Notes: a model not told the origin generated them from the letters alone. 64,000 bases of DNA from an uncultured Flavobacterium sp. (GCF_951805225.1 NZ_OX638201.1:3224001-3288000); one strand, 5' to 3'; shown: positions 43,038 to 52,832, counted from the first letter of the stretch. Made by a program: numbers and translations.

Positions 43038-44090
43038 CTATACTAAATTTGTGTTTTTAAAGTTACGTGTAATAAATTCAAATGCTGCAAACATAACATG
43101 TCCCATTGATCTTGCATTTTTGAATTTCATATCGTTGGTATAACGGTATAATTCCATTTTTAGTTGATTCAAATGATCTTCTGTCGAAATAGTATCGTGA
43201 CACATAATATTCAATAGTTTCTTGATTCTGTTTTCGGCAGAATGGATACGTTTTGCAAGAATCGCTCTTTCTTCGTCTTTATATTGAATGATCGAACGTT
43301 CTTCGAGTTTCTCCTTAATTAGTTTTATCATCGGATAATTTTCCTTGAAAAACTGTGGACGATAAACTTTAAAATTGCCTTCATAACATTGCTGATCAAA
43401 ATCAATTGGACGTATTTTGTAAACTACCTGATCAAAATCGTGAATTGGCACTATTACATAATTATACGCACGCATATCTCCAAGAAGTCTAATCATACAG
43501 CGCTCGTTGAACTTTACAAATTCTTTTGCGATTTGCGATTTCTCCATTTCTGTACAATTATCCAATAATGTGTCCATAAAAACATCGCCCGGAATCCCAA
43601 TAATATGTTCTTCTATCAGCGTGTCTTTATAAACTAAAAAGTTGATTTTATCCGGCGAAAGAATGTCTTCTAATTCTAAACCGTAAATTCTTGAAGCATC
43701 AGCTTTTTTAATATAAAAATGGACGTAGTTATCATTGAGAATATTTCGAACTTTAATTCTAAAAGGTTTCGAATTTCCAAAAGTGCAATAATCAATCGCA
43801 TCGATATTCAAGAACTGAATGATCTCACTATTTCCATCAGAATGCAAAAGTGAATAGATTTTTTTCAGATTCAGATCGATCTCATTTCTTTCAAATTCGC
43901 TATAATAAACCCGAATCCATAATGTGTCATTTTCATTTTTGTCATACACATTTATAGAACCTGAAAAACGCAATAAATCATCATAGAACACTGACACTTT
44001 CGAAATTCGTTCGTATCGTTCTAAATAACTTAACAAGGATTGCGTTAAAGGATAGGAAGGTTTTTTTAAAACCATTAAAGGTTCGCTCAT
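43038..44090 (-). CDS. Uncharacterised protein with kinase-like catalytic signature
   Basis: 350 residues, no signal peptide or membrane segment. Not recognised with confidence. Two elements resemble the catalytic core of atypical kinases: LLGDMRAYNYVIVP (Asp205 and Asn210, a D-x4-N loop) and KIRPIDFDQQCY (Asp230 and Asp232). A possible nucleotide-binding lysine is in YVHFYIKKADASRIYGLELE. The rest is helical. Kinase activity is therefore only a hypothesis. It has its own promoter. Confidence 0.6.
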   Translation of the reverse strand: MSEPLMVLKKPSYPLTQSLLSYLERYERISKVSVFYDDLLRFSGSINVYDKNENDTLWIRVYYSEFERNEIDLNLKKIYSLLHSDGNSEIIQFLNIDAIDYCTFGNSKPFRIKVRNILNDNYVHFYIKKADASRIYGLELEDILSPDKINFLVYKDTLIEEHIIGIPGDVFMDTLLDNCTEMEKSQIAKEFVKFNERCMIRLLGDMRAYNYVIVPIHDFDQVVYKIRPIDFDQQCYEGNFKVYRPQFFKENYPMIKLIKEKLEERSIIQYKDEERAILAKRIHSAENRIKKLLNIMCHDTISTEDHLNQLKMELYRYTNDMKFKNARSMGHVMFAAFEFITRNFKNTNLV

Positions 44091-44110
44091 TTTTTTAAAT
44101 ATCTTTAATA

Positions 44111-44143
44111 CAAATTTACATTAAATAAAATTTAGCGTAACAA
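44111..44143 (-). promoter_or_regulatory. Promoter of the kinase-like gene
   Basis: On the minus strand TTG (44141-44143), 22 bases, then TAAATTTG (44111-44118), with the ATG 20 bases downstream. Confidence 0.65.
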
Positions 44144-44188
44144 TATAACAATTGAATCGTCATACTTAAAACTAAAACCGAAATAAAT

Positions 44189-45100
44189 TTGGAAACCATA
44201 CTTACTATTGAGAATCTTCACAAAAGATACGGTCGCATTCAGGCCTTAAAAAATGTATCTTTTGAAATACAAAAAGGCCGCGTTTACGGAATTCTGGGCC
44301 CAAACGGAAGTGGAAAATCAACCACTTTGGGAATTGTTTTGAATGTTGTAAACAAAACTTCGGGCAATTACAGCTGGTTTGACGGAAAAGTTCAAACGCA
44401 TGATGCCTTGAAAAAAGTTGGCGCTATTATCGAAAGACCTAACTTTTATCCGTACATGACGGCGGAAGAAAACCTGAAATTGGTTTGTAAAATAAAAAGC
44501 ATCAATTATGCTAAAATAAACGAAAAGCTTGATCTTGTTGGTTTAAGCGAAAGAAAAGACAGCAAGTTCAGCACTTTTTCTTTAGGAATGAAACAACGTT
44601 TGGCAATAGCTTCGGCACTTTTAAATGATCCCGAAATTTTGATTCTGGATGAACCTACAAACGGTTTAGATCCACAGGGAATTCATCAGATTCGAGATAT
44701 TATAAGAAAAATTGCTTCACAAGGAACGACTATTTTACTGGCTTCGCATTTATTAGATGAAGTCGAAAAAGTATGTTCTCACGTAATTGTTCTTAGAAAA
44801 GGTGAAATTCTATATTCTGGTTCTGTTGACAGTATGTCTGCAAATGAAGGTTTCTTTGAACTTCAGGCAAATGATAATTCAGCTCTAAAATCAGTCTTGG
44901 AAAACCATGAAGCTGTGGACAGAATTACGGAGGAAGATGGAAAAATTTTGGTTTATCTGAAATCAGATTTATCAGCTTCTGAACTGAATTCCTATTTATT
45001 TTCTAAAAATATTGCTTTAAGTCATTTAGTAAAACGTAAAAACAGTCTTGAAGCACAATTTTTAGAATTAACCAAAAACGCCACTATCCAAACCAACTAA
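44189..45100 (+). CDS. ABC transporter ATP-binding protein
   Basis: 303 residues from TTG 44189, the only canonical start before the conserved core. ILGPNGSGKSTTL is the Walker A motif, FSLGMKQRLAIA the signature, LILDEPTNGLDPQG the Walker B, and LLASHLLDEVEKV the H-loop. The C terminus (about 225-303) is an extra domain seen in bacitracin- or Nat-type exporters. It is followed by a permease gene after 3 bases. The substrate is unknown. Confidence 0.92.
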   Translation: METILTIENLHKRYGRIQALKNVSFEIQKGRVYGILGPNGSGKSTTLGIVLNVVNKTSGNYSWFDGKVQTHDALKKVGAIIERPNFYPYMTAEENLKLVCKIKSINYAKINEKLDLVGLSERKDSKFSTFSLGMKQRLAIASALLNDPEILILDEPTNGLDPQGIHQIRDIIRKIASQGTTILLASHLLDEVEKVCSHVIVLRKGEILYSGSVDSMSANEGFFELQANDNSALKSVLENHEAVDRITEEDGKILVYLKSDLSASELNSYLFSKNIALSHLVKRKNSLEAQFLELTKNATIQTN

Positions 45101-45103
45101 GCC

Positions 45104-45940
45104 ATGAAAAGACTTATATCTATAGAATTACAAAAAATCTGGAAAAACAAAGCCAGTAAAGTCCTTACTTTAACCTATTTCATTTTACTTTCGTTTATTG
45201 CATTAATTGCATCGATAAAATTTGATATTGGTCCTTTTAAATTTCACGTTGCCGAAATGGGTATTTTCAATTTCCCATATATCTGGCATTTCAATACTTA
45301 TGTTGCAGCATTGCTGAAACTTTTCCTGGCTATTGTTATCGTTTCGATGATGGCAAATGAATATAGTTATGGTACTTTAAAACAAAATCTAATTGACGGT
45401 TTAAGCAAAAAGGAATTCATTTTATCTAAATTTCTGACAGTCGTTCTTTTTGCTTTATGCTCAACAGTTTTCGTTTTTGTGATGAGTTTAATTCTAGGTT
45501 TTAGCTTTTCATCTTATACAGAACTTGATGTTGTTTTTATGGATTTAGATTACCTATTAGCTTTCTTTGTAAAACTAGTTGGTTTCTTTTCTTTCTGTTT
45601 ATTTCTGGGTATTTTAGTAAAACGTTCTGCTTTTGCCTTAGGTTTTCTTTTGGTTTGGAGCATAATCGAAGGAATTATTAAAGGTCTTTTGGTATTTAAA
45701 ATTTTCCCTGACAGCAATATTGGAGATTATATTACAAGATTTCTTCCGCTTGAAGCCATGTCAAATTTAATTATAGAACCTTTTTCAAGACTTAATGTCA
45801 TAAGAAGTATAGGAACGCAAATTGGCGTTGAAAACACTAAAGATTATAGCGTACACTATCTTTCAATTCTGATTGTTTTGGTCTGGACCTATTTATTTAC
45901 ATACTTTTCTTATAAATTATTGAAAAATCGAGATTTATAG
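45104..45940 (+). CDS. ABC-2-type transporter permease
   Basis: 278 residues with six hydrophobic segments. The N terminus is KRLISIELQKIWKNKASKVL, followed by long TM stretches and the motif NEYSYGTLKQNLIDGLSKKEF, typical of ABC-2 permeases. It pairs with the ATPase gene 3 bases upstream to form an exporter; no periplasmic component is encoded nearby. Confidence 0.9.
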   Translation: MKRLISIELQKIWKNKASKVLTLTYFILLSFIALIASIKFDIGPFKFHVAEMGIFNFPYIWHFNTYVAALLKLFLAIVIVSMMANEYSYGTLKQNLIDGLSKKEFILSKFLTVVLFALCSTVFVFVMSLILGFSFSSYTELDVVFMDLDYLLAFFVKLVGFFSFCLFLGILVKRSAFALGFLLVWSIIEGIIKGLLVFKIFPDSNIGDYITRFLPLEAMSNLIIEPFSRLNVIRSIGTQIGVENTKDYSVHYLSILIVLVWTYLFTYFSYKLLKNRDL

Positions 45941-45948
45941 TATATTTG
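45920..45948 (+). promoter_or_regulatory. Promoter directly before the choice-of-anchor-L gene
   Basis: TTG (45920-45922), 18 bases, then TATATTTG (45941-45948). Only five bases separate the -7 box from the ATG at 45954, so a leaderless transcript is predicted. It overlaps the end of the permease gene. Confidence 0.6.
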
Positions 45949-45953
45949 CTAGT

Positions 45954-48284
45954 ATGAATCGTTATATATGCCTTTTGTTTGTTTTGTTTTTATGTGGATT
46001 ATCTTCTAAGATACATGCACAGGTTATAAGTGTAAATGATCAAAAAACTCCGCAGGAATTAATTAACGATATTTTAGTCAAAAGTGCTTGTGTTTCAGTC
46101 ACAAATACCTCAGGAAGTGGTGACGCTTTTACTCCCGGAAAAAATAGTTTTGCTTATTTTAATTCAAACGGCAGTAGTTTTCCATTTGCTGAGGGAGTTG
46201 TTTTGACTACGTCTACGAGCGAAAATGCTGTTGGTCCTTTTATAAAAAGTAACGGAGGAGGAAGCACAGATTGGAAAGGTGATGCTGATTTAAATCAAAT
46301 TCTGGGAATTAATTCTATAAATGCTACCTCTTTAGAATTCGATTTTATTCCCTTAACTGATTTTATAAGTTTCAATTATATTTTTGCTTCGAATGAGTAT
46401 CAGTCTTTTTTTCCTTGTCAATATTCCGATGGATTTGCTTTCTTAATTAAAGAAGCAGGAACAAGTGATCCGTATCAAAATTTAGCCGTTTTACCCAACA
46501 CTACTACGCCACTTTCTTCAACGAATGTTCGTCCGTTAATTGTACCAGGAACAGCAGCTAATGGCGACCCTTATCCGGGTTGTCCTGCTGAAAACGAAAA
46601 ATATTTCAATGGACTAAACACAGCGTCCAGTCCAGTAAATTATGCTGGACAAACCATTGTAATGAATGCACAAACTAAAGTAGTTGCAGGAAAAAAATAC
46701 CATATAAAACTTGTTATTGCCGATGATAAAGAGCAATATTATGATTCAGCAGTATTTTTAGAAGCTGGTAGTTTTACACCTAAAATTGACTTTGGACCAG
46801 ATCAAACATCTTTAAACAATGATCCGATTTGCTTTGGACAAAGTGTAACTTTAGATACAAAATTAGCTGCTACTTACAATTATAAATGGTATAAAGACGG
46901 ACTATTAATTAATGGTGCAAATGGTCCGAAATACTCTCCAACAGAATCTGGAACTTATAGTGTTGAATGTTTATTGACGCCTTCGATATGTAAGCTAACC
47001 GGAGAAGTTAAAATAGAATTTGCTGCAGAAATATTATCGACTAATACTTCTTTAATTCAATGCGACGACAATACAGACGGAATCAATATTTTTGACTTAA
47101 CAAAAGTTGATAATATTGTAAAAAACAATGTTGCTGAAATTACAAATAATGGTTACTACGAAACATTAGCAGATGCTCAGAACAAGACAAAACCTATAGC
47201 AACTCCTGCAAAATATACTAACAAAGCAAACAATCAAATTGTTTTTGCCAGAATTGAGAATAAATATGGTTGTTACAAAACTGTTGAAGTAACATTAAAA
47301 ATTTCAAGCGCAACGATTCCAAATCAAAACCCAATTGCAACTTGTGATTATGATGATAAACAAGATGGCTTTTACGAATTTGATCTTGCCAATAAAGTTA
47401 CTCCACAAGTCCTTAAAGGTTTACCAAGTGGTTTAGTGCCTTATTATTATTCATCTCAAAATGACGCTTTAGCCGATACTAATAGATTACCAAATATTTA
47501 TAAAAACACAACTGCTTTTAATCAGACAATTTATGTTCGTATTATCAACGGACCAGATTGTTACGGCATTACATCTGTCCCGCTTGTAGTAAACACTTTC
47601 GATCCGCCTAACTTTCAAGATGAATCTGAAATTTTATGCAAAGGAGATTCTACAACATTAGCTGTTGCAAATACTTTTAGCAGTTATTTATGGAGTACCG
47701 GCAGCATGGCAAATCAAATCGATGTTGATACCGCTGGAGATTATTCTGTAACTGTACAAGATGCAAATGGTTGTAGCAAAACTAAAAAATTCAAAATAAT
47801 TGAGTCTGAACCTGCAGCAATAACTGAAGTTTATATCAAAGATTTTTCAGGAGCAGACAACTCTGTTTTAATTGAATTTACAGGAACTGGAAATTATGAA
47901 TTCTCAATAGACAGAATATCTTATCAGGACAGTCCTTCATTTTCAAATGTAAATCCAGGAATATACAATGCCGTTGCAAGAGACAAAAACGGATGTGGTC
48001 CCTCTAATACCTTTCTGTTTTATGTTCTGGATTATCCAAGGTTTTTCACGCCTAACGGAGACGGGTTTAATGATTTATGGCTTGTAAAAGATTTCGATCA
48101 GCTTCCTGATTATAAAATATCTATTTTTGATCGCTATGGAAAGCTTTTAAAACAAATGGATCAAAACAGCACAGGCTGGAATGGAACTTTTAACGGGCAA
48201 CAACTTCCATCAGATGATTATTGGTTTACCTTGGTTCTTGTAAACGGAAAATCTATTAAAGGTCACTTTAGTTTAAAAAGATAA
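45954..48284 (+). CDS. Secreted choice-of-anchor-L protein with T9SS type B sorting domain
   Basis: 776 residues. A signal peptide (CLLFVLFLCGLSSKIHAQ) is followed by a choice-of-anchor-L domain (about 24-280, with DILVKSACVSVTNTSGSGD and LEFDFIPLTDFISFNYIFAS). Several Ig- or gliding-motility-like repeats come next (YNYKWYKDGLLINGANGPKY). The C-terminal type B sorting domain reads RFFTPNGDGFNDLW and YWFTLVLVNGKSIKGHFSLK. It is exported by T9SS and probably attached to the cell surface as an adhesin-like protein. Confidence 0.93.
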   Translation: MNRYICLLFVLFLCGLSSKIHAQVISVNDQKTPQELINDILVKSACVSVTNTSGSGDAFTPGKNSFAYFNSNGSSFPFAEGVVLTTSTSENAVGPFIKSNGGGSTDWKGDADLNQILGINSINATSLEFDFIPLTDFISFNYIFASNEYQSFFPCQYSDGFAFLIKEAGTSDPYQNLAVLPNTTTPLSSTNVRPLIVPGTAANGDPYPGCPAENEKYFNGLNTASSPVNYAGQTIVMNAQTKVVAGKKYHIKLVIADDKEQYYDSAVFLEAGSFTPKIDFGPDQTSLNNDPICFGQSVTLDTKLAATYNYKWYKDGLLINGANGPKYSPTESGTYSVECLLTPSICKLTGEVKIEFAAEILSTNTSLIQCDDNTDGINIFDLTKVDNIVKNNVAEITNNGYYETLADAQNKTKPIATPAKYTNKANNQIVFARIENKYGCYKTVEVTLKISSATIPNQNPIATCDYDDKQDGFYEFDLANKVTPQVLKGLPSGLVPYYYSSQNDALADTNRLPNIYKNTTAFNQTIYVRIINGPDCYGITSVPLVVNTFDPPNFQDESEILCKGDSTTLAVANTFSSYLWSTGSMANQIDVDTAGDYSVTVQDANGCSKTKKFKIIESEPAAITEVYIKDFSGADNSVLIEFTGTGNYEFSIDRISYQDSPSFSNVNPGIYNAVARDKNGCGPSNTFLFYVLDYPRFFTPNGDGFNDLWLVKDFDQLPDYKISIFDRYGKLLKQMDQNSTGWNGTFNGQQLPSDDYWFTLVLVNGKSIKGHFSLKR

Positions 48285-48342
48285 TTACCCAACTTCAATT
48301 AAAGAAGAAATTCAGATCAAAATTTTTAAACTAACATTACAT

Positions 48343-48375
48343 AAAAAAAGCCATTCGATATCGAATGGCTTTTAC
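48343..48375. terminator. Bidirectional terminator between the T9SS gene and typA
   Basis: aaaaaaagccattcgat pairs with atcgaatggctttt, immediately downstream of both convergent genes. Confidence 0.85.
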
Positions 48376-48393
48376 TTTTATATAAAGATAAAA

Positions 48394-50190
48394 TTAGATT
48401 TTAAATCTTTTTCTATCAGTTTCCGTCAAATAGATTTTTCTCAAACGAATAGATTTTGGAGTAACCTCTACATATTCATCTTTTTGAATGTACTCTAAAG
48501 CTTCTTCAAGAGAGAAAATGATTGGTGGGATGATTCTAGCTTTTTCATCATTTCCAGAAGAACGAACGTTAGATTGTTTTTTCTCTTTCGTTACGTTTAC
48601 ACACATATCATCAGCACGAGAGTTTTCTCCAATTACCTGACCTTCGTAAATTTCGGTATTTGGTTCAACAAAAAACTTACCACGATCTTGTAATTTATCG
48701 ATAGAATAAGGAATAGCTTTTCCTTTTTCCATAGAAATCAATGAACCTTTGTTACGTCCAGCGATTTCACCTTTGTAAGGCTCATATCCAATGAAACGGT
48801 GTGCCATAATAGCCTCACCTGCTGTTGCAGTAAGCAATTGATTACGTAATCCAATAATTCCACGTGATGGAATATTAAATTTCACAATCATACGCTCCCC
48901 TTTAGTTTCCATACTCAACATTTCACCTTTACGCAAAGTAACAAACTCTACCGCTCTACCTGAAAGTGATTCTGGTAAATCGATTGTCAATTCCTCAATT
49001 GGCTCACATTTTTTACCATCAACTTCTTTGATGATAACTTGTGGTTGACCGATTTGTAACTCATAACCTTCTCTTCTCATTGTTTCAATAAGAACAGATA
49101 AGTGAAGTACTCCACGACCAAAAACCATGAATTTATCAGCAGAATCAGTTTCACCTAACTTCATCGCTAAGTTTTTCTCTAATTCTTTTGTCAATCTTTC
49201 TCTAATATGACGAGATGTTACAAATTTACCTTCTTTACCAAAGAATGGTGAATCGTTAATTGTAAACAACATACTCATTGTAGGCTCATCGATGTCAATC
49301 GTTTTTAGACCTTCTGGATTTTCAAAATCAGCGATAGTATCACCAATTTCAAAACCTTCAACTCCAATGATTGCACAAATATCTCCAGCAACAACTTCTT
49401 GTACTTTTTTACGACCAAGTCCTTCAAAAGTATGAAGTTCTTTGATACGAGATTTAGATATAGTACCATCTCTTTTTACTAATGAGATTGGCATACCTTC
49501 TTTAAGAACTCCTCTTTCAAGACGACCAATAGCGATACGACCTGTAAATGCAGAGAAATCTAAAGAAGTAATAAGCATTTGTGGTGTTCCTTCTGAAACT
49601 TTAGGAGCTGGTACATTTTCAACAACCATATCCAATAATGCTTCAACATTATCAGTTACGTTTTCCCAATGATCAGACATCCAGTTATTTTTAGCAGAAC
49701 CATAAACTGTTGGGAAATCCAACTGCCATTCTTCAGCACCTAATTCAAACATTAAGTCAAAAACTTTTTCGTGAACTTCTTCAGGAGTACAGTTTTCTTT
49801 ATCAACTTTATTGATAACTACACATGGCTTAAGACCTAAGTCAATAGCTTTTTGTAATACAAAACGAGTTTGTGGCATTGGACCCTCAAAAGCATCCACT
49901 AGCAAACATACACCATCGGCCATGTTCAAAACACGTTCTACTTCACCTCCAAAATCCGCGTGGCCAGGAGTATCGATAATATTGATTTTTGTTCCTTTAT
50001 ATTGAACAGAAACGTTTTTAGAAGTAATAGTAATACCTCTCTCACGCTCTAAATCGTTATTATCAAGAATTAAATCACCTGTGTTTTCGTTGTCACGAAA
50101 TAATTGACAGTGATACATAATTTTATCAACCAAAGTGGTTTTACCGTGATCGACGTGGGCAATAATTGCAATGTTTCTAATAGATTCCAT
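48394..50190 (-). CDS. typA: Translational GTPase TypA/BipA
   Basis: 598 residues, usual TypA length. The GTPase motifs are AHVDHGKTT (G1), DTPGHADF (G3) and NKVD (G4), with RGITI as G2. EF-Tu-like domain II and EF-G-like domain V-type segments follow, and the C-terminal TypA-specific part ends LRKIYLTETDRKRF. It acts on the ribosome in stress and cold adaptation and in 50S assembly. It is a monocistronic gene between a terminator and its own -7 box. Confidence 0.98.
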   Translation of the reverse strand: MESIRNIAIIAHVDHGKTTLVDKIMYHCQLFRDNENTGDLILDNNDLERERGITITSKNVSVQYKGTKINIIDTPGHADFGGEVERVLNMADGVCLLVDAFEGPMPQTRFVLQKAIDLGLKPCVVINKVDKENCTPEEVHEKVFDLMFELGAEEWQLDFPTVYGSAKNNWMSDHWENVTDNVEALLDMVVENVPAPKVSEGTPQMLITSLDFSAFTGRIAIGRLERGVLKEGMPISLVKRDGTISKSRIKELHTFEGLGRKKVQEVVAGDICAIIGVEGFEIGDTIADFENPEGLKTIDIDEPTMSMLFTINDSPFFGKEGKFVTSRHIRERLTKELEKNLAMKLGETDSADKFMVFGRGVLHLSVLIETMRREGYELQIGQPQVIIKEVDGKKCEPIEELTIDLPESLSGRAVEFVTLRKGEMLSMETKGERMIVKFNIPSRGIIGLRNQLLTATAGEAIMAHRFIGYEPYKGEIAGRNKGSLISMEKGKAIPYSIDKLQDRGKFFVEPNTEIYEGQVIGENSRADDMCVNVTKEKKQSNVRSSGNDEKARIIPPIIFSLEEALEYIQKDEYVEVTPKSIRLRKIYLTETDRKRFKI

Positions 50191-50209
50191 CTGTGATTTT
50201 TAATGGGTG

Positions 50210-50217
50210 CAAAGGTA
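50210..50217 (-). promoter_or_regulatory. -7 box of typA
   Basis: TACCTTTG on the minus strand, 19 bases before the start codon. No clear -33 TTG was seen. Confidence 0.5.
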
Positions 50218-50322
50218 CACTTTATTTTGATATAAAAAACGTTTCGACGATAGTTTGCGTATAGACAAGTAATTAGTTCATCAAAAACAGCATTAATTTA
50301 AGTGTAATTTGAACTTTTGTTA

Positions 50323-50354
50323 TTGTTTAATTATACTTAATTTAACTATATTTG
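50323..50354 (+). promoter_or_regulatory. Promoter directly before the PAS kinase gene
   Basis: TTG (50323-50325), 21 bases, then TATATTTG (50347-50354). The ATG at 50359 lies four bases after the -7 box, so transcription would start at or next to the start codon. Confidence 0.6.
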
Positions 50355-50358
50355 AGTA

Positions 50359-52068
50359 ATGAAAAGTAAAACTATCCAAATTACTCTAGTCTATATTATC
50401 ATATCGTTATTTATGGCGATTGTCTGTCATAAAATACTTACTACTTACTTTTCTAAGACCGAATATTATTTAGTTTTTTTCTTTAAAGATATTTTTTTCA
50501 TAATTAGTACCGCACTATTCTTCAATTATATACTATCCAAAAACGAGAAAAAAAATATCGCAGTTTTCAAAAAATTAAAAGAAACAAACGAAGAAATTAA
50601 AGAATCAAATGAAAAATATGACATTGTAGCAAAAGCAACAAGTGACACAATTTGGGACTGGAAAATTCAGGAAGACAGCATAAATTGGAACAAAGGAATA
50701 GAAGGAATTTTTGGTTATAATCCGGCCGAAGTTGGAAAGACATCTAAATGGTGGTTTGACAAAATTCACCCTGAAGACAGCATTAGAATGTCTATCAAAT
50801 TATACTCTTTTATTGAGCAAAAAACGGAAAAATGGCAAGATCAATATCGTTTCAGATGTGCAGATGGAACCTATAAATACGTTTTAGATAGAGGTTTTCT
50901 ATTAAAAGATGAAAACGGAAGAGCCATCAGAATGATTGGAGCAATTCAGGATATTACAAAACAAAAGGAAGAAGAACAGCGATTAAAACTTTTAGAAACT
51001 GTAATTACACAATCCAGAGATTCAATTTTAATCACAGAAGCAAATTCAGCTGATCGCAAAATACCACGAATCGTATATGTAAACCCGGCATTTTCGCAAA
51101 TGTCAGGATATCAATCTAATGAGATTATCGGAAAATCTCCAAACATCTTTAAAGGACCAAAATCTGATTCTGAGGAATTAAAGAAACTATTAAAAGCTAT
51201 AAAAAATGAAGAAGAGTGCTTAATAGAAACCATTACTTACACTAAAAAAAAGGAAGAATATTGGGTAAGATTCTCCATGATTCCAATTTTCAACAATGAA
51301 AGTGTTATCACACACTGGATTTCAATACAAAGAGACATCACAGACGAAAAGAAATTAGAAACAGAAAAAGAACATCTTATTAGAGAATTAACTCAAAACA
51401 ATAAAGATTTAAAACAGTTTTCTTATATCACATCTCACAACTTAAGAGCTCCATTATCTAACCTGATCGGACTTTTGAATCTAATTGAAGACATCCCTAT
51501 AGAAAACGAAGAACTTGAAGAAATTCTGGGAGGCTTTACCAAATCAACACATTTACTAAACGAAACTATAAATGATCTGGTAAAGGTAATTATCATCAAA
51601 GACAATCCTTCTATGCAAAAAGAGGAAGTTTCCTTAAAAGAAGTCTTCGAAAATGTATTTAGTCAATTATCATTTCAAATTGAATTACACAAGCCAATTA
51701 TTAAACTAAAATTTGATCGGGTTCCATTACTAAACACCAACAAAGCTTATATTGAAAGCATTTTACTTAATCTACTCACGAATTCAATAAAATACAAATC
51801 AGAAAATAGAAAATTAAAAATTTCTATTACTGCAGAACAAATAGATCACAAAGCAATATTAACTTTTAAGGACAACGGAATTGGGATTGATTTAGAAAGA
51901 AACCGCGACAAAGTTTTTGGATTATATCAACGATTCCATAATTACCCAGACAGTAAAGGACTCGGCTTGTATCTTGTAAAGTCACAGGTTGAAACCATGG
52001 GAGGAACAATCAGCATCGACAGCGAGGTGAACAAAGGCACCACGTTTACAATAACTTTTAAAAATTAA
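50359..52068 (+). CDS. Membrane-bound PAS sensor histidine kinase
   Basis: 569 residues. Two N-terminal membrane segments (about 9-27 and 40-58) lead into a coiled linker and two PAS domains: the first near 85-205 with the PAC-like segment KWQDQYRFRCADGTYKYVLD, the second near 215-330 with YVNPAFSQMSGYQSNEIIGK. The kinase core has the phospho-His in ITSHNLRAPLSNLIG and the ATPase motifs LLNLLTNSIKYKS, DNGIGID and GLGLYLVKSQVE. The receiver gene starts 4 bases downstream and is the likely partner. Confidence 0.94.
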   Translation: MKSKTIQITLVYIIISLFMAIVCHKILTTYFSKTEYYLVFFFKDIFFIISTALFFNYILSKNEKKNIAVFKKLKETNEEIKESNEKYDIVAKATSDTIWDWKIQEDSINWNKGIEGIFGYNPAEVGKTSKWWFDKIHPEDSIRMSIKLYSFIEQKTEKWQDQYRFRCADGTYKYVLDRGFLLKDENGRAIRMIGAIQDITKQKEEEQRLKLLETVITQSRDSILITEANSADRKIPRIVYVNPAFSQMSGYQSNEIIGKSPNIFKGPKSDSEELKKLLKAIKNEEECLIETITYTKKKEEYWVRFSMIPIFNNESVITHWISIQRDITDEKKLETEKEHLIRELTQNNKDLKQFSYITSHNLRAPLSNLIGLLNLIEDIPIENEELEEILGGFTKSTHLLNETINDLVKVIIIKDNPSMQKEEVSLKEVFENVFSQLSFQIELHKPIIKLKFDRVPLLNTNKAYIESILLNLLTNSIKYKSENRKLKISITAEQIDHKAILTFKDNGIGIDLERNRDKVFGLYQRFHNYPDSKGLGLYLVKSQVETMGGTISIDSEVNKGTTFTITFKN

Positions 52069-52072
52069 AATC

Positions 52073-52489
52073 ATGCTCGAGCAAATTCTGTGCATTGACG
52101 ATGACCCTATCACGTTGATGTTATGCAAAAAAGTAATTGCAAAATCCGAGTTTTCGAATGAAATTATTACGGCTCAAAACGGAGAAGAAGCACTTCATCA
52201 CTTCAACACCTTAAAATATACCAACAATAAAAACAAGGTTAACAAAAAACCTGAGTTGATTTTCTTAGACTTAAACATGCCGGTTATGGGTGGATGGGAG
52301 TTTTTAGACCATTTTACATCTCAGGATTACGCTGAATTTAATAAGACTGCCAATGTTATTGTTTTATCCTCCACAATAGATCCTGACGACTTAGCCAAAG
52401 CAAAAAAATACCCTATTATAATTGATTTCCTTTCAAAACCTATTACACAGCCAATGCTGGAATATCTAAAGAAGAAAATTGATCTTTAA
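52073..52489 (+). CDS. Single-domain response regulator
   Basis: 138 residues, receiver only. The acidic pocket is CIDDDPITL, the phospho-Asp lies in LIFLDLNMPVMGGWEF, and the Thr/Lys switch is VLSSTID and LSKPIT. With no output domain it must signal by protein contact or feed a phosphorelay. It is co-transcribed with the PAS kinase 4 bases upstream. Confidence 0.93.
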   Translation: MLEQILCIDDDPITLMLCKKVIAKSEFSNEIITAQNGEEALHHFNTLKYTNNKNKVNKKPELIFLDLNMPVMGGWEFLDHFTSQDYAEFNKTANVIVLSSTIDPDDLAKAKKYPIIIDFLSKPITQPMLEYLKKKIDL

Positions 52490-52529
52490 GAAGTAAATTC
52501 ACTGAACTTCACTTTGACTGTAAAACAAA

Positions 52530-52557
52530 AAAAAGTCCTCTAAAAGAGGACTTTTTA
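52530..52557. terminator. Terminator between the receiver gene and rpsT
   Basis: aaaagtcctc pairs with gaggactttt over a short loop. It can serve the two convergent genes on either strand. Confidence 0.9.
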
Positions 52558-52580
52558 TATCTTTAGGAAATTGTAATTAA

Positions 52581-52832
52581 TTACAATTTAGCAACATGTT
52601 TAGTTAATTTAGACTTCAAGTTAGAAGCTTTATTATCATGAATGATGTTCTTTTTAGCTAATTTATCAATCATAGAGATTACAGTTGATAATTTAGAAGA
52701 TGCATCAGCTTTATCAGTAGCTAATCTTAACGCTTTAATAGCATTACGAGTAGTTTTATGCTGATATCTGTTAAGAACTCTTCTTTTTTCGTTACTTCTG
52801 ATTCTTTTTAATGCTGACTTATGATTTGCCAT
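52581..52832 (-). CDS. rpsT: 30S ribosomal protein S20
   Basis: 83 residues, full length. It begins MANHKSALKRIRSNEKRR and ends with the helical KASNLKSKLTKHVAKL tail, both typical. S20 binds 16S rRNA early in 30S assembly. It precedes three tRNA genes on the same strand and is probably transcribed downstream of them. Confidence 0.98.
   Translation of the reverse strand: MANHKSALKRIRSNEKRRVLNRYQHKTTRNAIKALRLATDKADASSKLSTVISMIDKLAKKNIIHDNKASNLKSKLTKHVAKL

Noticed and set aside
44184..44191. TAAATTTG as a -7 promoter box for the ABC transporter genes
   Set aside because: It overlaps the TTG start codon of the ATPase, so transcription would begin inside the coding region.
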